Assembly: GCF_004526345.1 (NCBI RefSeq)
Contig: NZ_CP038213.1
Coordinates: 2,976,001-3,040,000, forward strand
Source: Ornithinimicrobium flavum
GTDB lineage: Bacteria > Actinomycetota > Actinomycetes > Actinomycetales > Dermatophilaceae
Direction of reading: 5' to 3'
Length of the DNA stretch: 64,000 bases
Below are positions 25,858 through 34,800 of this stretch, piece after piece. The position numbers and the translations under genes were made by a program. Below the pieces are notes generated by a model. It searched no databases. It had not been told where the DNA came from and saw only the letters and a list, made by a program, of their open reading frames with translations. Each line of letters starts with the position of its first letter. Within the stretch, counting starts at the first letter, position 1.

Positions 25858-28215
25858 CTACCTGTACTTCGGTGCCGGTGGCAGGGTGGTCAGGACCGGC
25901 TCGACCGTCGTCCAGGAAGAGTGGTTCGGACGGAGCGTGGGCTCGTGGTCGACCAATTCGCCGCCGTCTGACCAAGCCAGGAAGTCGGTGACGGCGAGGA
26001 TGGGCTTGCCCCATTCCCGGGCCTTCTTGGCCTTCCCGGATTGCGAGGCGGGTTCTGCTGCCACGAGCACGTCGCACCGTGTCTGGCTCACGTTGCCCAC
26101 CGGTACAAGGCCTCGCTCGACGGCGATGTGGTGAAGATCCTCCCTGTCGAGCGGCACGCCGTCCCGGGACGCCGAGCCGGTGAAGCACACGCGTGCTCCC
26201 GGGGCGAGGAGGGACCCGGCGTCCGGATGCGTCGGGGTTGCTGCGTCGTCCACCTGCCCGGGGACCGTCGTCCCGGTCATTCTTGCGAGTTGGGCCAGCA
26301 CGGACCGGGTTTCGGGCATGGAGGAGAGACCCGGTCGAGCAGTGAGCATGGAAATCATGGCGGCTGCCGATCCGTCTTCGTCTGGCACCAAAAACCGCAG
26401 TGTCTCGCCGTTTGTCTGGAAGAGGAATCCGTGCCGCTCACCGGTCGGGCCGGGGAAGGGAGTTCCTGTCCCGACATCGGCACCTGTCCCAGTCGTGAGG
26501 TCGCGGATCGACCTCGCCTGTTCGAGCGCCGTTCCTCGCGTCAATGCCGCCAGCTGGCGGCAGTCGACCGTGTGACGCACCTCGTGGCCCATCGGCATCG
26601 GGACGACATGGCCCAGCCGTTTTAGCTCGGCGTCGACCAATCGGAGGTTGGTGTCGATGTCGATCCCGACCGGCACGGAACCATGGAGGTATGGCATCAG
26701 GGCGTCCCAGGCCTCGACCATGGTCGGCGCCAGGAAGACGTCCATCGCCGAGATTCCCCAATCGTTGCGTGCTGCCCCGATGTCGCGTCCGGGGTTGACG
26801 AGCGTCTCCAATTCAAGCCCGTCGTCCGTCACGATTCCGATCTCAACTGGGCGCGGGTAGTCCAGGAACCCGCCCTGCCCGACTGTCCTCATCCCGACGA
26901 AGACCGGTCTGAAGTCGGCCGTCGCGTCGCCGGTGCTCAGGGTGAACCGACGGACGCGGGGGTCGACGCGCAGGTCGGCTGGACGGATTGGCCGCTTGAG
27001 TACGAGGCCGGACATGGAGGTGCAACGGCTGAGAGCCACGTAGAGCTGCCCGTCGGCGAACATGCCTCCACTCAGATCGACAAGAAGTCTGTCGACGGTC
27101 TGGCCCTGACTCTTGTGGATCGTGATGGCCCAGGCCAGCCGGAACGGTAGCTGGGTGTAAGTACCGACGACCTCGTGCCGCAGCGATCCACCGTTGACGA
27201 CAGGCCTGGTGGCCTCCCACGTGTGAGGCGTGACCTCCACCACTGTGCCTGACTGCAGTTGGACGCGGGCGGTCTCGGTGGCTTCGTCCCACTGGACCAG
27301 GCGACCCAGGGAGCCGTTGGACCAGCGTCGGGCCGGGTCGTTGGTCACCAGCATCACCTGCGCGTCCACCTTGAAGACGAGGTCGGGTTCTACCGGTGGG
27401 TCGAATCCGTCCAGGTCGCCGGACGTCCTGGCGCGATGCTGGTGCTCCGGCGTCTGCAGGGACTGCAGGCGTTCCTTGTTGCGTGCTCCGGCGATCCGGT
27501 TGGTCGCGGCAAGGGTCAGCCAGAACTCGTCCGTGGGTGGTTCAAAGTCCGCATCGACCCGCTTGTTGAGTTTCACCAACGACTCTCCTCTCAGGGTTCC
27601 CGTCCGGACGTCGTTGAGGAGCTCGATCATCTGCGGGTCGCCCTGCTGACGAAAGACCGTGGTGAGGTTGACCGTGGCGAATCGGTCCTGAGAGAAGTTC
27701 TGCGCGGAGAAGAAGTACGGACCCTCGTATACCTCTCGGAAGAATTCCTCCTCCCCCGCCGCCACCACTGGGGCGAGCTGGTGGAGGTCTCCGACCAGGA
27801 CGATCTGCACTCCTCCGAAGGGCTCGCCCGGGCGCGGTCCAAAGCGGGTGAGGGCTGCCGCCATCTTGTCGAACAGGTCGGCACGGACCATGGACGCCTC
27901 ATCCATGACCAACACCTCGACCTTTTTCAGAGCGGCAGCGAAACGGCCGGGGTAGTAGCGCCCAGTCCTCACCTCCTCCAGGGTGGTCCTCGGGGAGAAG
28001 GAAAAAACATGGTGGATCGTGTACCCGCCCAGGTTGAGCGCGGCTATACCCGTGGGGGCCGTGACCAGGACGCTCTTGCTGGTGCCCGCCAAAAAGTGAC
28101 GCGTCAGTGTCGTCTTTCCGGTTCCCGCCTTGCCGGTGATGAACAGGTCACGGCCCTGGTGGAGCAGTTGAAGGGCATTCTTGAACTCTTGGGTGAGGAC
28201 GAGACCGCCTGTCAT
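25858..28215 (-). CDS. Pif1-like helicase with exonuclease-like and BRCT domains
   Basis: A 785-residue protein. Residues about 1-420 form a Pif1/RecD-type superfamily 1B helicase: GKAGTGKTTL, APTGIAALNLGG, VLVMDEASMV, LVGDLHQLAPV, TTVFRQQGD, and AITIHKSQGQTVDRLLVD with YVALSRCT. The next 200 residues resemble a DnaQ/DEDD exonuclease fold (VNPGRDIGAARNDWGISAMD) but lack the first DxE pair, so it may be inactive. The end (VCFTGSASRDGVPLDREDL through VTDFLAW) is a BRCT domain as in DNA ligase LigA. ATG 28215 is chosen over 28284 because a GAGG site precedes it. It follows a small gene by 10 bases. Confidence 0.85.
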   Translation of the reverse strand: MTGGLVLTQEFKNALQLLHQGRDLFITGKAGTGKTTLTRHFLAGTSKSVLVTAPTGIAALNLGGYTIHHVFSFSPRTTLEEVRTGRYYPGRFAAALKKVEVLVMDEASMVRADLFDKMAAALTRFGPRPGEPFGGVQIVLVGDLHQLAPVVAAGEEEFFREVYEGPYFFSAQNFSQDRFATVNLTTVFRQQGDPQMIELLNDVRTGTLRGESLVKLNKRVDADFEPPTDEFWLTLAATNRIAGARNKERLQSLQTPEHQHRARTSGDLDGFDPPVEPDLVFKVDAQVMLVTNDPARRWSNGSLGRLVQWDEATETARVQLQSGTVVEVTPHTWEATRPVVNGGSLRHEVVGTYTQLPFRLAWAITIHKSQGQTVDRLLVDLSGGMFADGQLYVALSRCTSMSGLVLKRPIRPADLRVDPRVRRFTLSTGDATADFRPVFVGMRTVGQGGFLDYPRPVEIGIVTDDGLELETLVNPGRDIGAARNDWGISAMDVFLAPTMVEAWDALMPYLHGSVPVGIDIDTNLRLVDAELKRLGHVVPMPMGHEVRHTVDCRQLAALTRGTALEQARSIRDLTTGTGADVGTGTPFPGPTGERHGFLFQTNGETLRFLVPDEDGSAAAMISMLTARPGLSSMPETRSVLAQLARMTGTTVPGQVDDAATPTHPDAGSLLAPGARVCFTGSASRDGVPLDREDLHHIAVERGLVPVGNVSQTRCDVLVAAEPASQSGKAKKAREWGKPILAVTDFLAWSDGGELVDHEPTLRPNHSSWTTVEPVLTTLPPAPKYR

Positions 28216-28225
28216 GACCTCGACC

Positions 28226-28819
28226 TCATTCGTCCACCGCGACGTCGATGACCTTTTGCGTAGGCACCACCAAGTCGTCCACACCCAGGGACGGCGGCAG
28301 CGGTCGTGCGTTAAGCATCGACAGCTCCGCGGGCATGATGTAGGGCGACTCGCCGGTCCTCGGGCTCCGCGACCTGCGCAACCGCTGCTTCTCGGCGTCT
28401 AGCCACTCCTGCCACCGGGCCTTGACCAGGTTCGCCTGCGCCAGCGTCCGCCGAGCAAGATCTGTAGGCAGCGCCCCCAGCTCACCCGGCTGGCGACAAA
28501 CCCAGTCGGGCCGCACGAGCCTGGTGCGGTTGCGCTTATCGTGCGAGGCTATCGCAGCCACGATCTCTTGCCGCAGTTCGTCTGTGGCCGCACGCAGGGC
28601 CTCCACCACGTCGTCGACCGACCGCACACTTCTGGCTGGCAGTCCCTCCGGCATGTCTTCGACGCGGCCAACGACCACCTGTCGATGAAGGATCCCCTCT
28701 ACCCTCGCGCACTCGTCAGCATCGAGCACCACCGCGTTGACCGCCTCCACACTGGACGGACCCGTCATAGCCAAACACCAGACAGCGAGTTTGCTGCTCT
28801 CCCGGTGCACCACGGCCAT
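28226..28819 (-). CDS. Hypothetical protein, operon with Pif1-like helicase
   Basis: About 197 residues from the ATG at 28819, mostly helical and charged, with a basic segment WLDAEKQRLRRSRSPRTGE near the C-terminus. I see no known domain. The start could be further upstream (28906), but the ATG at 28819 has GCGGGG in a fair ribosome-site position. It ends 10 bases before the helicase start, so the pair are probably co-expressed. A role with the helicase is an inference from spacing only. Confidence 0.5.
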   Translation of the reverse strand: MAVVHRESSKLAVWCLAMTGPSSVEAVNAVVLDADECARVEGILHRQVVVGRVEDMPEGLPARSVRSVDDVVEALRAATDELRQEIVAAIASHDKRNRTRLVRPDWVCRQPGELGALPTDLARRTLAQANLVKARWQEWLDAEKQRLRRSRSPRTGESPYIMPAELSMLNARPLPPSLGVDDLVVPTQKVIDVAVDE

Positions 28820-29058
28820 ACCCCGCAACGGCAACGTCGACCTTGGCGCATTTCCCGATCCCATGCGCAAAGGATGCCAGACAGCTCCGTCAGAACTACT
28901 GGGCACCCAGGAGGCAATGCGAAACCCTCACGTCTTACGGCACCGAAGTCCAACTGCCGCAGAAGGGCAAGTCAGCCCAAGTGTTGGACAGGCAGGATGT
29001 CGAGGGTCGGAAGCCCGTCCACGATCCTCATGGTTTCCAGGCTGACTGTTACCGTCCG

Positions 29059-29592
29059 TCACACGCCGTCACCGAGCGCCTCGCTCCCGTGGTGACGCCA
29101 AGTATCAAAGTCTTGAGTGTCCGTCGCTGCCCTGGGCTGCCCGTCTTCCCACCGGCCGAGCTGGGCCATGAGGTACCCCGCGTAATCGACCAGCATGTCC
29201 TGCCACCTGTCGTCCCGTTCCGCGAGGCGAGCCTCCTCGAACTCGGGCAGGACGTACGCCATGACCGTGGGACCGAACACCTCCCCAGCAGCGAACTTGA
29301 CACTGGCCAAGGCACGCATCAGGTCGTTCGGCACCCGATGCCGGTGAAAGTCGAGCACACGGTTCCACTCGGTCAGCGCCGACCGTACGTCGTCGTCAGT
29401 GGCGGCCGGGCTCGTGCCCCATCGTCGTACCACGTCGCGCAGCTCTCGCAGTGCTGTGCGCAGCTCCAGGGCCGATCCACGACGGGCGGCTCGTGCTTCG
29501 CTCTGCCTGGCCTGCCGACCACCCGAGAAGTGGCCTGCCAGCCCGCCCAGAACCAAGGTCGACAACGACACCGATATATCCGCCCATTCCAT
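29059..29592 (-). CDS. Hypothetical protein with N-terminal membrane segment
   Basis: About 177 residues from the ATG at 29592. Residues 5-23 (DISVSLSTLVLGGLAGHF) form one membrane helix, followed by a basic, helical cytoplasmic part with an RELRDVVRRWG stretch and a C-terminal WQDMLVDYAGYLMAQLGRW. The family is not recognised. Such single-helix proteins with helical tails occur in defence islands, but there is no direct evidence here. The longer start at 29673 would add low-complexity sequence. Confidence 0.5.
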   Translation of the reverse strand: MEWADISVSLSTLVLGGLAGHFSGGRQARQSEARAARRGSALELRTALRELRDVVRRWGTSPAATDDDVRSALTEWNRVLDFHRHRVPNDLMRALASVKFAAGEVFGPTVMAYVLPEFEEARLAERDDRWQDMLVDYAGYLMAQLGRWEDGQPRAATDTQDFDTWRHHGSEALGDGV

Positions 29593-29884
29593 GACCTCGA
29601 AGCATGTCCGAGACCACCGACAGGGCGGCGGACGTGAGTGACTGTTGCCGTCGAACCGGGTGATCGGACACACCTCCGATGCGCCTGCCTATGACCGGCG
29701 GGGACCCGCGTCGCCTGCTCCTGGCGCACCTTGGCCCGCGCCTGCCTGCCCACGCCCGCGCGGGCTGCCGCACCGTCTGCTCCACGTGACTCTCCTTCGA
29801 TCTAGGAAGAACTGCTGAAACCCCAAGCGGACGAGCACACCCCAGGGACTCACCCGCTCGATCACCTCCTCACCAGAACCGAGG

Positions 29885-30059
29885 CAGCACCGCCCACGCA
29901 CGCTCACCGATCCCACCCCGGCACCGCCCACGCAGACTTACCGACCCCAACCCCGGCACCGCCCACGCAGACTTACCGACCCCAACCCCGGCACCGCCCA
30001 CGCAGACTTACCGATCCCAAGCGCAGCACCGCCCACGCCGACTCAGCCACCCTGAGCCC
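29885..30059. repeat. Five tandem 35-bp repeats
   Basis: Five contiguous 35-base units start at 29885, 29920, 29955, 29990 and 30025. The unit begins GGCACCGCCCACGCAGACTT and continues ACCGACCCCAACCCC. The second and third are identical, the fourth differs at its end, and the outer two are more diverged. There are no spacers, so it is not a CRISPR array. It lies between an unknown gene and an IS110 element. It might be iterons, a slippage array or a recombination site. Confidence 0.8.
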
Positions 30060-30168
30060 GACCGAAACCGCCCCGCTCATGTCCCACACAGACCCGTGAA
30101 TAACCCGACCGAGGGCATGCGCGGGAGCGCGCCGGGCGGAGCCCGGCACGTCGTTCCGGACCGGAGGG

Positions 30169-31401
30169 TCAGGCGGCGGGGTCGATGATGACGGTGTGGC
30201 CGAGCCGTTCGAGCTGGGCGACCAGGCGGCGGGTGTGGGCCTCGTGGTTGCGGCGTGCCAACCAGTCCGCGCCGAGGTCCTGGTAGGGCTCGTCCCTGCT
30301 CAGCATGTGGTAGGCGCAGACCAGGATCGAGTGGGCGACCGCGACCTGGGCCCGGCCCGCCCCGCGGCGCTTGACCAGCCGGGCGTGCTGGGCCGCGAGG
30401 TAGTTCTTGCCCTTCATGCGACCGACCGAGCCGGCAGCCTCGACCAGCATCGCGCACAGCCACTTGTTCCCGTGGCGCGTGCCCGAGGGGCGGCTGCGGC
30501 CCGCTGACTGGTACACGCCGGGGGCCAGCCCGGCCCAGGAGGCCAGGTGCGCGGCGGAGGGGAACCGGGACATGTCCGCCCCGGTCTCGGCCACGATCAC
30601 CTGGGCCACGCGCTCACCGACGCCCGGGATGGTCTGCAGCAGTTCGATCTGGTGCGCCCACGGGGCACACGCGGCCGCGACGGCGTCGTCGACCTCGGCC
30701 AGGTCGTGCTCGACCATGTCGAGGCGGTCCAGGATCGAGCGGGCCAGCCGGGCGTGGTGGGCGTCGAAGTGCCCCTCCAGGGCCTGGGCCAGGTCCGGGA
30801 TCTTGCGCCGCATCTTCCCCTTGGCCAGCTGGGCGAGCACCAGCGGGTCCCGTTCGCCGGCGATCATCGCGGCCAGGATCACCCGGGCCGAGACGGTCGT
30901 CAGCGTCGAGGCGACGGCGGACAGCTTGATCGAGGCGTCCTCCAGCATCATCTCCAGCCGGATGCACTCCCGGGTCCGGTCGCCCATCAGCTGGACCCGG
31001 TAGCGGGTCAGCATCCGCAGCGAGCGGATCGGCGGCGGCGGCACGAACGAGGGCGCCAGCAGCCCGTGCTCGAGCAGCTGGGCGATCCACTCCGCGTCCC
31101 GCACGTCGGTCTTGCGCCCGGGCACCGCCTTCATGTGCGCGGCGTTGAGCAGCCAGACCTCCATCGCCTCCTCCAGGCAGTAGAACGGCGGCTTCCAGTA
31201 CGTCGAGGTCGACTCCATCGCCGCGATCCTGACCCCGCACTCGACCAGCCAGTCCCGCATCAGCCGCAGCGACCCCGTCGTCGTCTTGAACGTGCGCGTC
31301 TCGGTGTGCCGGCCCCGACGCGCACCAGGCGTGCGCACGCACACCGTGACCGAGTCCTTGCCGACGTCCAGGCCGGCCACCCGCTCGAAGAGCACTTCCA
31401 T
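30169..31401 (-). CDS. IS110-family transposase
   Basis: A 410-residue DEDD transposase with a RuvC-like N-terminal domain: GLDVGKDSVTVC (first Asp), AAMESTSTYWKP (Glu) and RKTDVRDAEWIA (DxxD). The C-terminal Tnp20 domain has LLQTIPGVGERVAQVI and SWAGLAPGVYQSAG with the nucleophilic Ser. IS110 elements integrate through circular intermediates guided by a bridge RNA and lack inverted ends, so element limits cannot be set. ATG 31401 matches the family start. The product looks intact. Confidence 0.9.
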   Translation of the reverse strand: MEVLFERVAGLDVGKDSVTVCVRTPGARRGRHTETRTFKTTTGSLRLMRDWLVECGVRIAAMESTSTYWKPPFYCLEEAMEVWLLNAAHMKAVPGRKTDVRDAEWIAQLLEHGLLAPSFVPPPPIRSLRMLTRYRVQLMGDRTRECIRLEMMLEDASIKLSAVASTLTTVSARVILAAMIAGERDPLVLAQLAKGKMRRKIPDLAQALEGHFDAHHARLARSILDRLDMVEHDLAEVDDAVAAACAPWAHQIELLQTIPGVGERVAQVIVAETGADMSRFPSAAHLASWAGLAPGVYQSAGRSRPSGTRHGNKWLCAMLVEAAGSVGRMKGKNYLAAQHARLVKRRGAGRAQVAVAHSILVCAYHMLSRDEPYQDLGADWLARRNHEAHTRRLVAQLERLGHTVIIDPAA

Positions 31402-31600
31402 CTCGTCCCCGTCCCTTCCCGGACAGCGGCCGCGGCCCTCGCGGCCGCACGCCGCCCGGAAGGTCCTCTGCCAGGACACAGACCCACGTGCTCGTAGCAA
31501 CAATCCAGCGGCACCCGAGAACCTCGCGCCATACACCTCTACGGGCTCACCCGCACCAGTGTGTCTCGACGTCGCCGGACGACACCCCCCCATTCTCATC
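31402..31600 (-). ncRNA. IS110 non-coding end, candidate bridge RNA region
   Basis: No gene lies between the IS110 start and the recombinase leader at 31784. IS110-group elements carry their bridge RNA in the non-coding end upstream of the transposase. This interval has a strong G/C hairpin centred on 31425-31447 (GCGGCCGC at both sides). The RNA itself is inferred; its loops were not matched to target DNA. From 31600 to 31783 no further structure was identified. Confidence 0.3.
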
Positions 31601-31783
31601 CACCGGCACAGGGACCGCCAGGTCCCAAGTCCGTTACACCTCTTGCATTCCCGGCCTAAGCGAGCATTATCGCGTCAGAAGTCACACCCGTTGGGTGGTC
31701 TGCGGATTAGTAGGGACTTCGACGGCCCCCGCGGGCCCGTTGACCAGGGACGCCTAACTAGGTGTAACGTCAGGAGCAACAAT

Positions 31784-31819
31784 ATGGCTTCTGAGGCAAC
31801 GACGGATCGGCGGTCCTGA
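31784..31819 (+). CDS. 11-residue leader peptide before recombinase
   Basis: ATG at 31784 is preceded by CAGGAGCAACAAT, the best ribosome site in the region. It encodes MASEATTDRRS and its TGA (31817-31819) shares one base with the recombinase ATG at 31819 (TGATG). The recombinase itself has no ribosome site, so reinitiation after the leader is the likely way it is translated. Confidence 0.5.
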   Translation: MASEATTDRRS

Positions 31820-32934
31820 TGGTCGGCATACCGGGCTCGGCGGGGCTGGTCCTGGTCGCCGGGGTGGCTCATCTGAACGAGGAGAGCGCCGTCTTCGAGG
31901 CGATGCTGACCGGCTGGGGTCGTCAGCAGCGGTCCCGGCTGCTGGGCGAGAAGACCATCAGCGACCGGGTCCGGTTGGTCCGTCGGTTCACCGAGTTCGC
32001 CGAGTCCTACCCGTGGTCCTGGGGTCCTGGGGACGTGGAGGACTTCACCGTCTCCCTGGCCAGCGGGGACGGTCGGCGGTCACCCTCGACGATCCGCGGG
32101 TACCACCTGGGACTGCGGATGTTCTGCGATTACCTCACCGACGCGCGGTACGAGTGGCCCCGGCAGTGTCGCGACCGGTTCGGCTCGGTGCCCTCACAGG
32201 TGTGCCACGAGTGGAACACGGTGGCACATCTGAACGAGTACGAGGGCCGTCCGGCACGGCGACCGTTGACGTACGCCGAGCTGCAGGATCTCTTCGACCA
32301 CCTGGACGCCCAGGTCGAACGCGCCGCGTCCTCGGGCCGCAAGGGAGCGTTGAGCGCGCTGCGTGACGCGCAGGTCTTCAAGACCGCCTACGCGTTCGGC
32401 CTGCGCCGCAACGAGCTGTGCCGACTGGACGTGGCCGACCTGCGACCCAACCCGCACGTGCCCCGGTGGGGCACCTACGGCTCGGTCCACGTCCGCTACG
32501 GCAAGGCTGTCCGCGGTGGAACCCCGCGCCGCCGCACGGTCCTGGCGGTGCCGGAGTTCGACTGGGCCATCGAGGGGATGCGCCAGTGGGTCGAGCAGGC
32601 AAGGCCGCTGTTCGGCGTGCCTGGCCACCCGGCCCTGTGGGTGACCGAGCGGCTCTCGCGGGTCTCGCTGCGCCACTTCGACGCCCGCTTCGCGGCGGTC
32701 CGCAACCAGGCGGGCCTGGACCCGGTGCTGTCGCTGCACTGCCTGCGCCACTCCTACGTGACCCACCTGGTCGAGTTCGGCTATCCCGAACGGTTCGTCC
32801 AGGAGCAGGTCGGGCACGCCTACGCCTCGACCACCGCGATCTACGCCTCGGTCAGCAACGACTTCAAGGACAAGACCCTCAAGGCCGCGCTGGCCCGCGT
32901 CTACGCACCCACCGATGAGGAGGACCAGGGATGA
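31819..32934 (+). CDS. Tyrosine recombinase/integrase
   Basis: A 371-residue site-specific recombinase. An N-terminal SAM-like DNA-binding domain (about residues 20-110) precedes a catalytic domain with Arg in AYAFGLRRNELCRL, LHCLRHSYVTHLV (HxxR), QVGHAYASTTAIYAS with the second His and the nucleophilic Tyr. All key residues are present. It is first in a three-gene set joined by 4-base overlaps: recombinase, small HTH protein, zinc-ribbon recombinase-like protein. The layout recalls Tn554-type transposition triplets, although sequence similarity to those was not tested. Confidence 0.88.
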   Translation: MVGIPGSAGLVLVAGVAHLNEESAVFEAMLTGWGRQQRSRLLGEKTISDRVRLVRRFTEFAESYPWSWGPGDVEDFTVSLASGDGRRSPSTIRGYHLGLRMFCDYLTDARYEWPRQCRDRFGSVPSQVCHEWNTVAHLNEYEGRPARRPLTYAELQDLFDHLDAQVERAASSGRKGALSALRDAQVFKTAYAFGLRRNELCRLDVADLRPNPHVPRWGTYGSVHVRYGKAVRGGTPRRRTVLAVPEFDWAIEGMRQWVEQARPLFGVPGHPALWVTERLSRVSLRHFDARFAAVRNQAGLDPVLSLHCLRHSYVTHLVEFGYPERFVQEQVGHAYASTTAIYASVSNDFKDKTLKAALARVYAPTDEEDQG

Positions 32935-33266
32935 CCGTCCGCACCGTGATGGGGTGGAACCTGCGCCAGGTGATGGCCACCCACGGCATGTACCAGACCT
33001 CCGAGCTCGTCCCGCTGCTGGCCGAGCGCGGGGTCCACCTGTCCCGAGAGCACGTCTACCGGCTGGTGGCCCGCACCCCGCAACGGCTGAACATGGACGT
33101 CCTGGCGGCCCTGTGCGACATCCTGGACTGCGAACCCAACGACCTGCTGGTCCCCACCGTCGTCGAGGACCAACCCGCCAAGACCGGCACCGGGGACCGC
33201 GGTCCGGGCATCGGTGACCTGCGCCCGATCCGGGCCCGGGTCCGCCGCCCGCCCGAGGGCCGGTGA
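32931..33266 (+). CDS. Cro/C1-type HTH protein
   Basis: A 111-residue DNA-binding protein starting in the recombinase stop (ATGA). It has an XRE-type helix-turn-helix, with LAERGVHLSREHVYRLV and a second segment RLNMDVLAALCDILDCEPND ending LLVP, the usual last helix of this family. The tail is Pro/Arg-rich. It probably represses the operon or serves as an accessory factor directing recombination. It overlaps the next gene by GTGA. Confidence 0.8.
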   Translation: MTVRTVMGWNLRQVMATHGMYQTSELVPLLAERGVHLSREHVYRLVARTPQRLNMDVLAALCDILDCEPNDLLVPTVVEDQPAKTGTGDRGPGIGDLRPIRARVRRPPEGR

Positions 33267-34726
33267 GCCCACGTCCGCGGCTGCCGCGCCAGGACTGCGC
33301 GCACTGCGGGCGACACGACCGGTGCACCCGGATCGTCCTGGAGGAGGCGGTCTGCCAGCGCTGCACCCTGCGCTTCGCCCGGACCGCCCAACCCTGCCCC
33401 GGTTGCGCCAACATCAGGGTGCTGGCCTTCTACGACGCCGACCGCCGGCCGGCGTGCGCGCCCTGCACCGGCAACGAGGCCGTCTACGCCTGCACCGCCT
33501 GCGGGAGGGAGGACTCCCCGTGGGGCCGGCTGTGCGGGCACTGCGCCCTGAAGGAGAAGACCACCGCGCTGCTGTCCGGCCCCGACGGCGGCATCAACCC
33601 GCGACTGCGGCCGGTGTACGAAGCCCTGATCTCGGGGCCACGACCGCAGACCACCCTGTACTGGTTCACCCGCTCCACCGGCCCGGCCACCCTGGGCGCG
33701 ATGGCCCGCGGCGAGCTCGACATCTCCCACGCGACCTTCGACACGCTCCCGGCCGACAGGACCAACACCTACCTGCGCGACCTGCTCACCGCCACGGGGG
33801 TCCTGCCGCCCTTCCACGCCGAGCTCGAGCGGGTCAGCCCGTGGCTGGAGGAGCTGCTGGGCACCCTGCCGGCCGGGCAGTCCGAGGTACTGGCCCGGTT
33901 CGCCCGCTGGCAGGTGCTGAGCAGGCTGCGCCGCCAGGAGCAGCACGGGACCCTCACCCACGGCGCGATCTCCGCAGCCCGAGCGACCATCGTCGTCACC
34001 GCCCGCTTCATGAACTGGCTCACCGAGCACGGCACGGACCTCGCCGACATCGAACAGGGTGACCTGGACCGGTTCGCCGAGGAGCACCGCGCCCGCGCCC
34101 TCGCGCTGCGACCGTTCCTGGCCTGGTGTGCCCGCACCGGCCTCGGAGGGGATCTGTCCGCGGCCACCCGCCCCACCACGCAGCCCGCCGTCACCCTCTC
34201 CGACGAGGACAGGTGGTCGCACGTCCAGCTGCTCCTGCACGACGACACGATCCGCCTCTACGCCCGCGTCGCCGGTCTCTTCGTCCTGCTCTACGCCCAA
34301 CCCCTGGCCCGGGTTTGTCGCATGCGCGCCGACCAGATCACCGTTGACGCCGTCGGCGTCACCACGGCCACGTTCGACACCTTCCCCGTCGAGCTGCCGG
34401 GCCCGCTCGACCGCCTCGTCCGCACCCACCTGACCCGTCGCGGGCAGGCCTCCTACGTCAGCCGTCCCGACACCTGGCTCTTCCCCGGCGGCATCCCGGG
34501 CAAGCACCTGGCGACGGAGAACGTCCGCGCCCAGCTCGTCGAACGCGGCATCCAGCCCATGGCCGCCCGCAACGCCGCCATGTTCCAGCTTGCTGCGAGC
34601 ATGCCCACCCCGATCCTGGCAGAGGTGCTCGGCCTGGCCCCCAACACCGCCACCCGGTGGGCCGCCCTGGCCTCACGAGACTGGAGCGCCTACACCGCCC
34701 AACGCGACACCCACCTCCGACGCTGA
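33263..34726 (+). CDS. Zinc-ribbon, recombinase-like third protein
   Basis: A 487-residue protein. The first 100 residues hold several Cys pairs (CAHCGRHDRC, VCQRCTLRF, PCPGCANI, ACAPC, ACTACGRE, LCGHCALK) forming probable zinc ribbons. The rest has the helical layout of phage-integrase core proteins (ARVAGLFVLLYAQPLARVCRM; FPGGIPGKHL), but the usual HxxR and terminal Tyr are not evident. It is probably a non-catalytic partner of the upstream recombinase. It starts with GTG overlapping the HTH stop by 4 bases. Confidence 0.65.
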   Translation: MSPRPRLPRQDCAHCGRHDRCTRIVLEEAVCQRCTLRFARTAQPCPGCANIRVLAFYDADRRPACAPCTGNEAVYACTACGREDSPWGRLCGHCALKEKTTALLSGPDGGINPRLRPVYEALISGPRPQTTLYWFTRSTGPATLGAMARGELDISHATFDTLPADRTNTYLRDLLTATGVLPPFHAELERVSPWLEELLGTLPAGQSEVLARFARWQVLSRLRRQEQHGTLTHGAISAARATIVVTARFMNWLTEHGTDLADIEQGDLDRFAEEHRARALALRPFLAWCARTGLGGDLSAATRPTTQPAVTLSDEDRWSHVQLLLHDDTIRLYARVAGLFVLLYAQPLARVCRMRADQITVDAVGVTTATFDTFPVELPGPLDRLVRTHLTRRGQASYVSRPDTWLFPGGIPGKHLATENVRAQLVERGIQPMAARNAAMFQLAASMPTPILAEVLGLAPNTATRWAALASRDWSAYTAQRDTHLRR

Positions 34727-34768
34727 AGCTGATGACTTCCCGTTGCACCCCCGACCTCACGGACGGTT

Positions 34769-34800
34769 CAGCACAAACTGTATAGTTCAGCCCGTGCTGA
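34769..34800 (+). promoter_or_regulatory. CmtR promoter-operator
   Basis: TCAGCAC (34769) and GTGCTGA (34794) are perfect inverted half-sites around a TATAGT -10 box at 34781-34786. The box is 7-8 bases before the GTG start, which suggests a leaderless transcript whose repressor binds its own start. Confidence 0.5.

Noticed and set aside
29885..30059. Possible CRISPR array
   Set aside because: Units are contiguous 35-mers with no spacers, the outer copies decay, and no cas genes are near.
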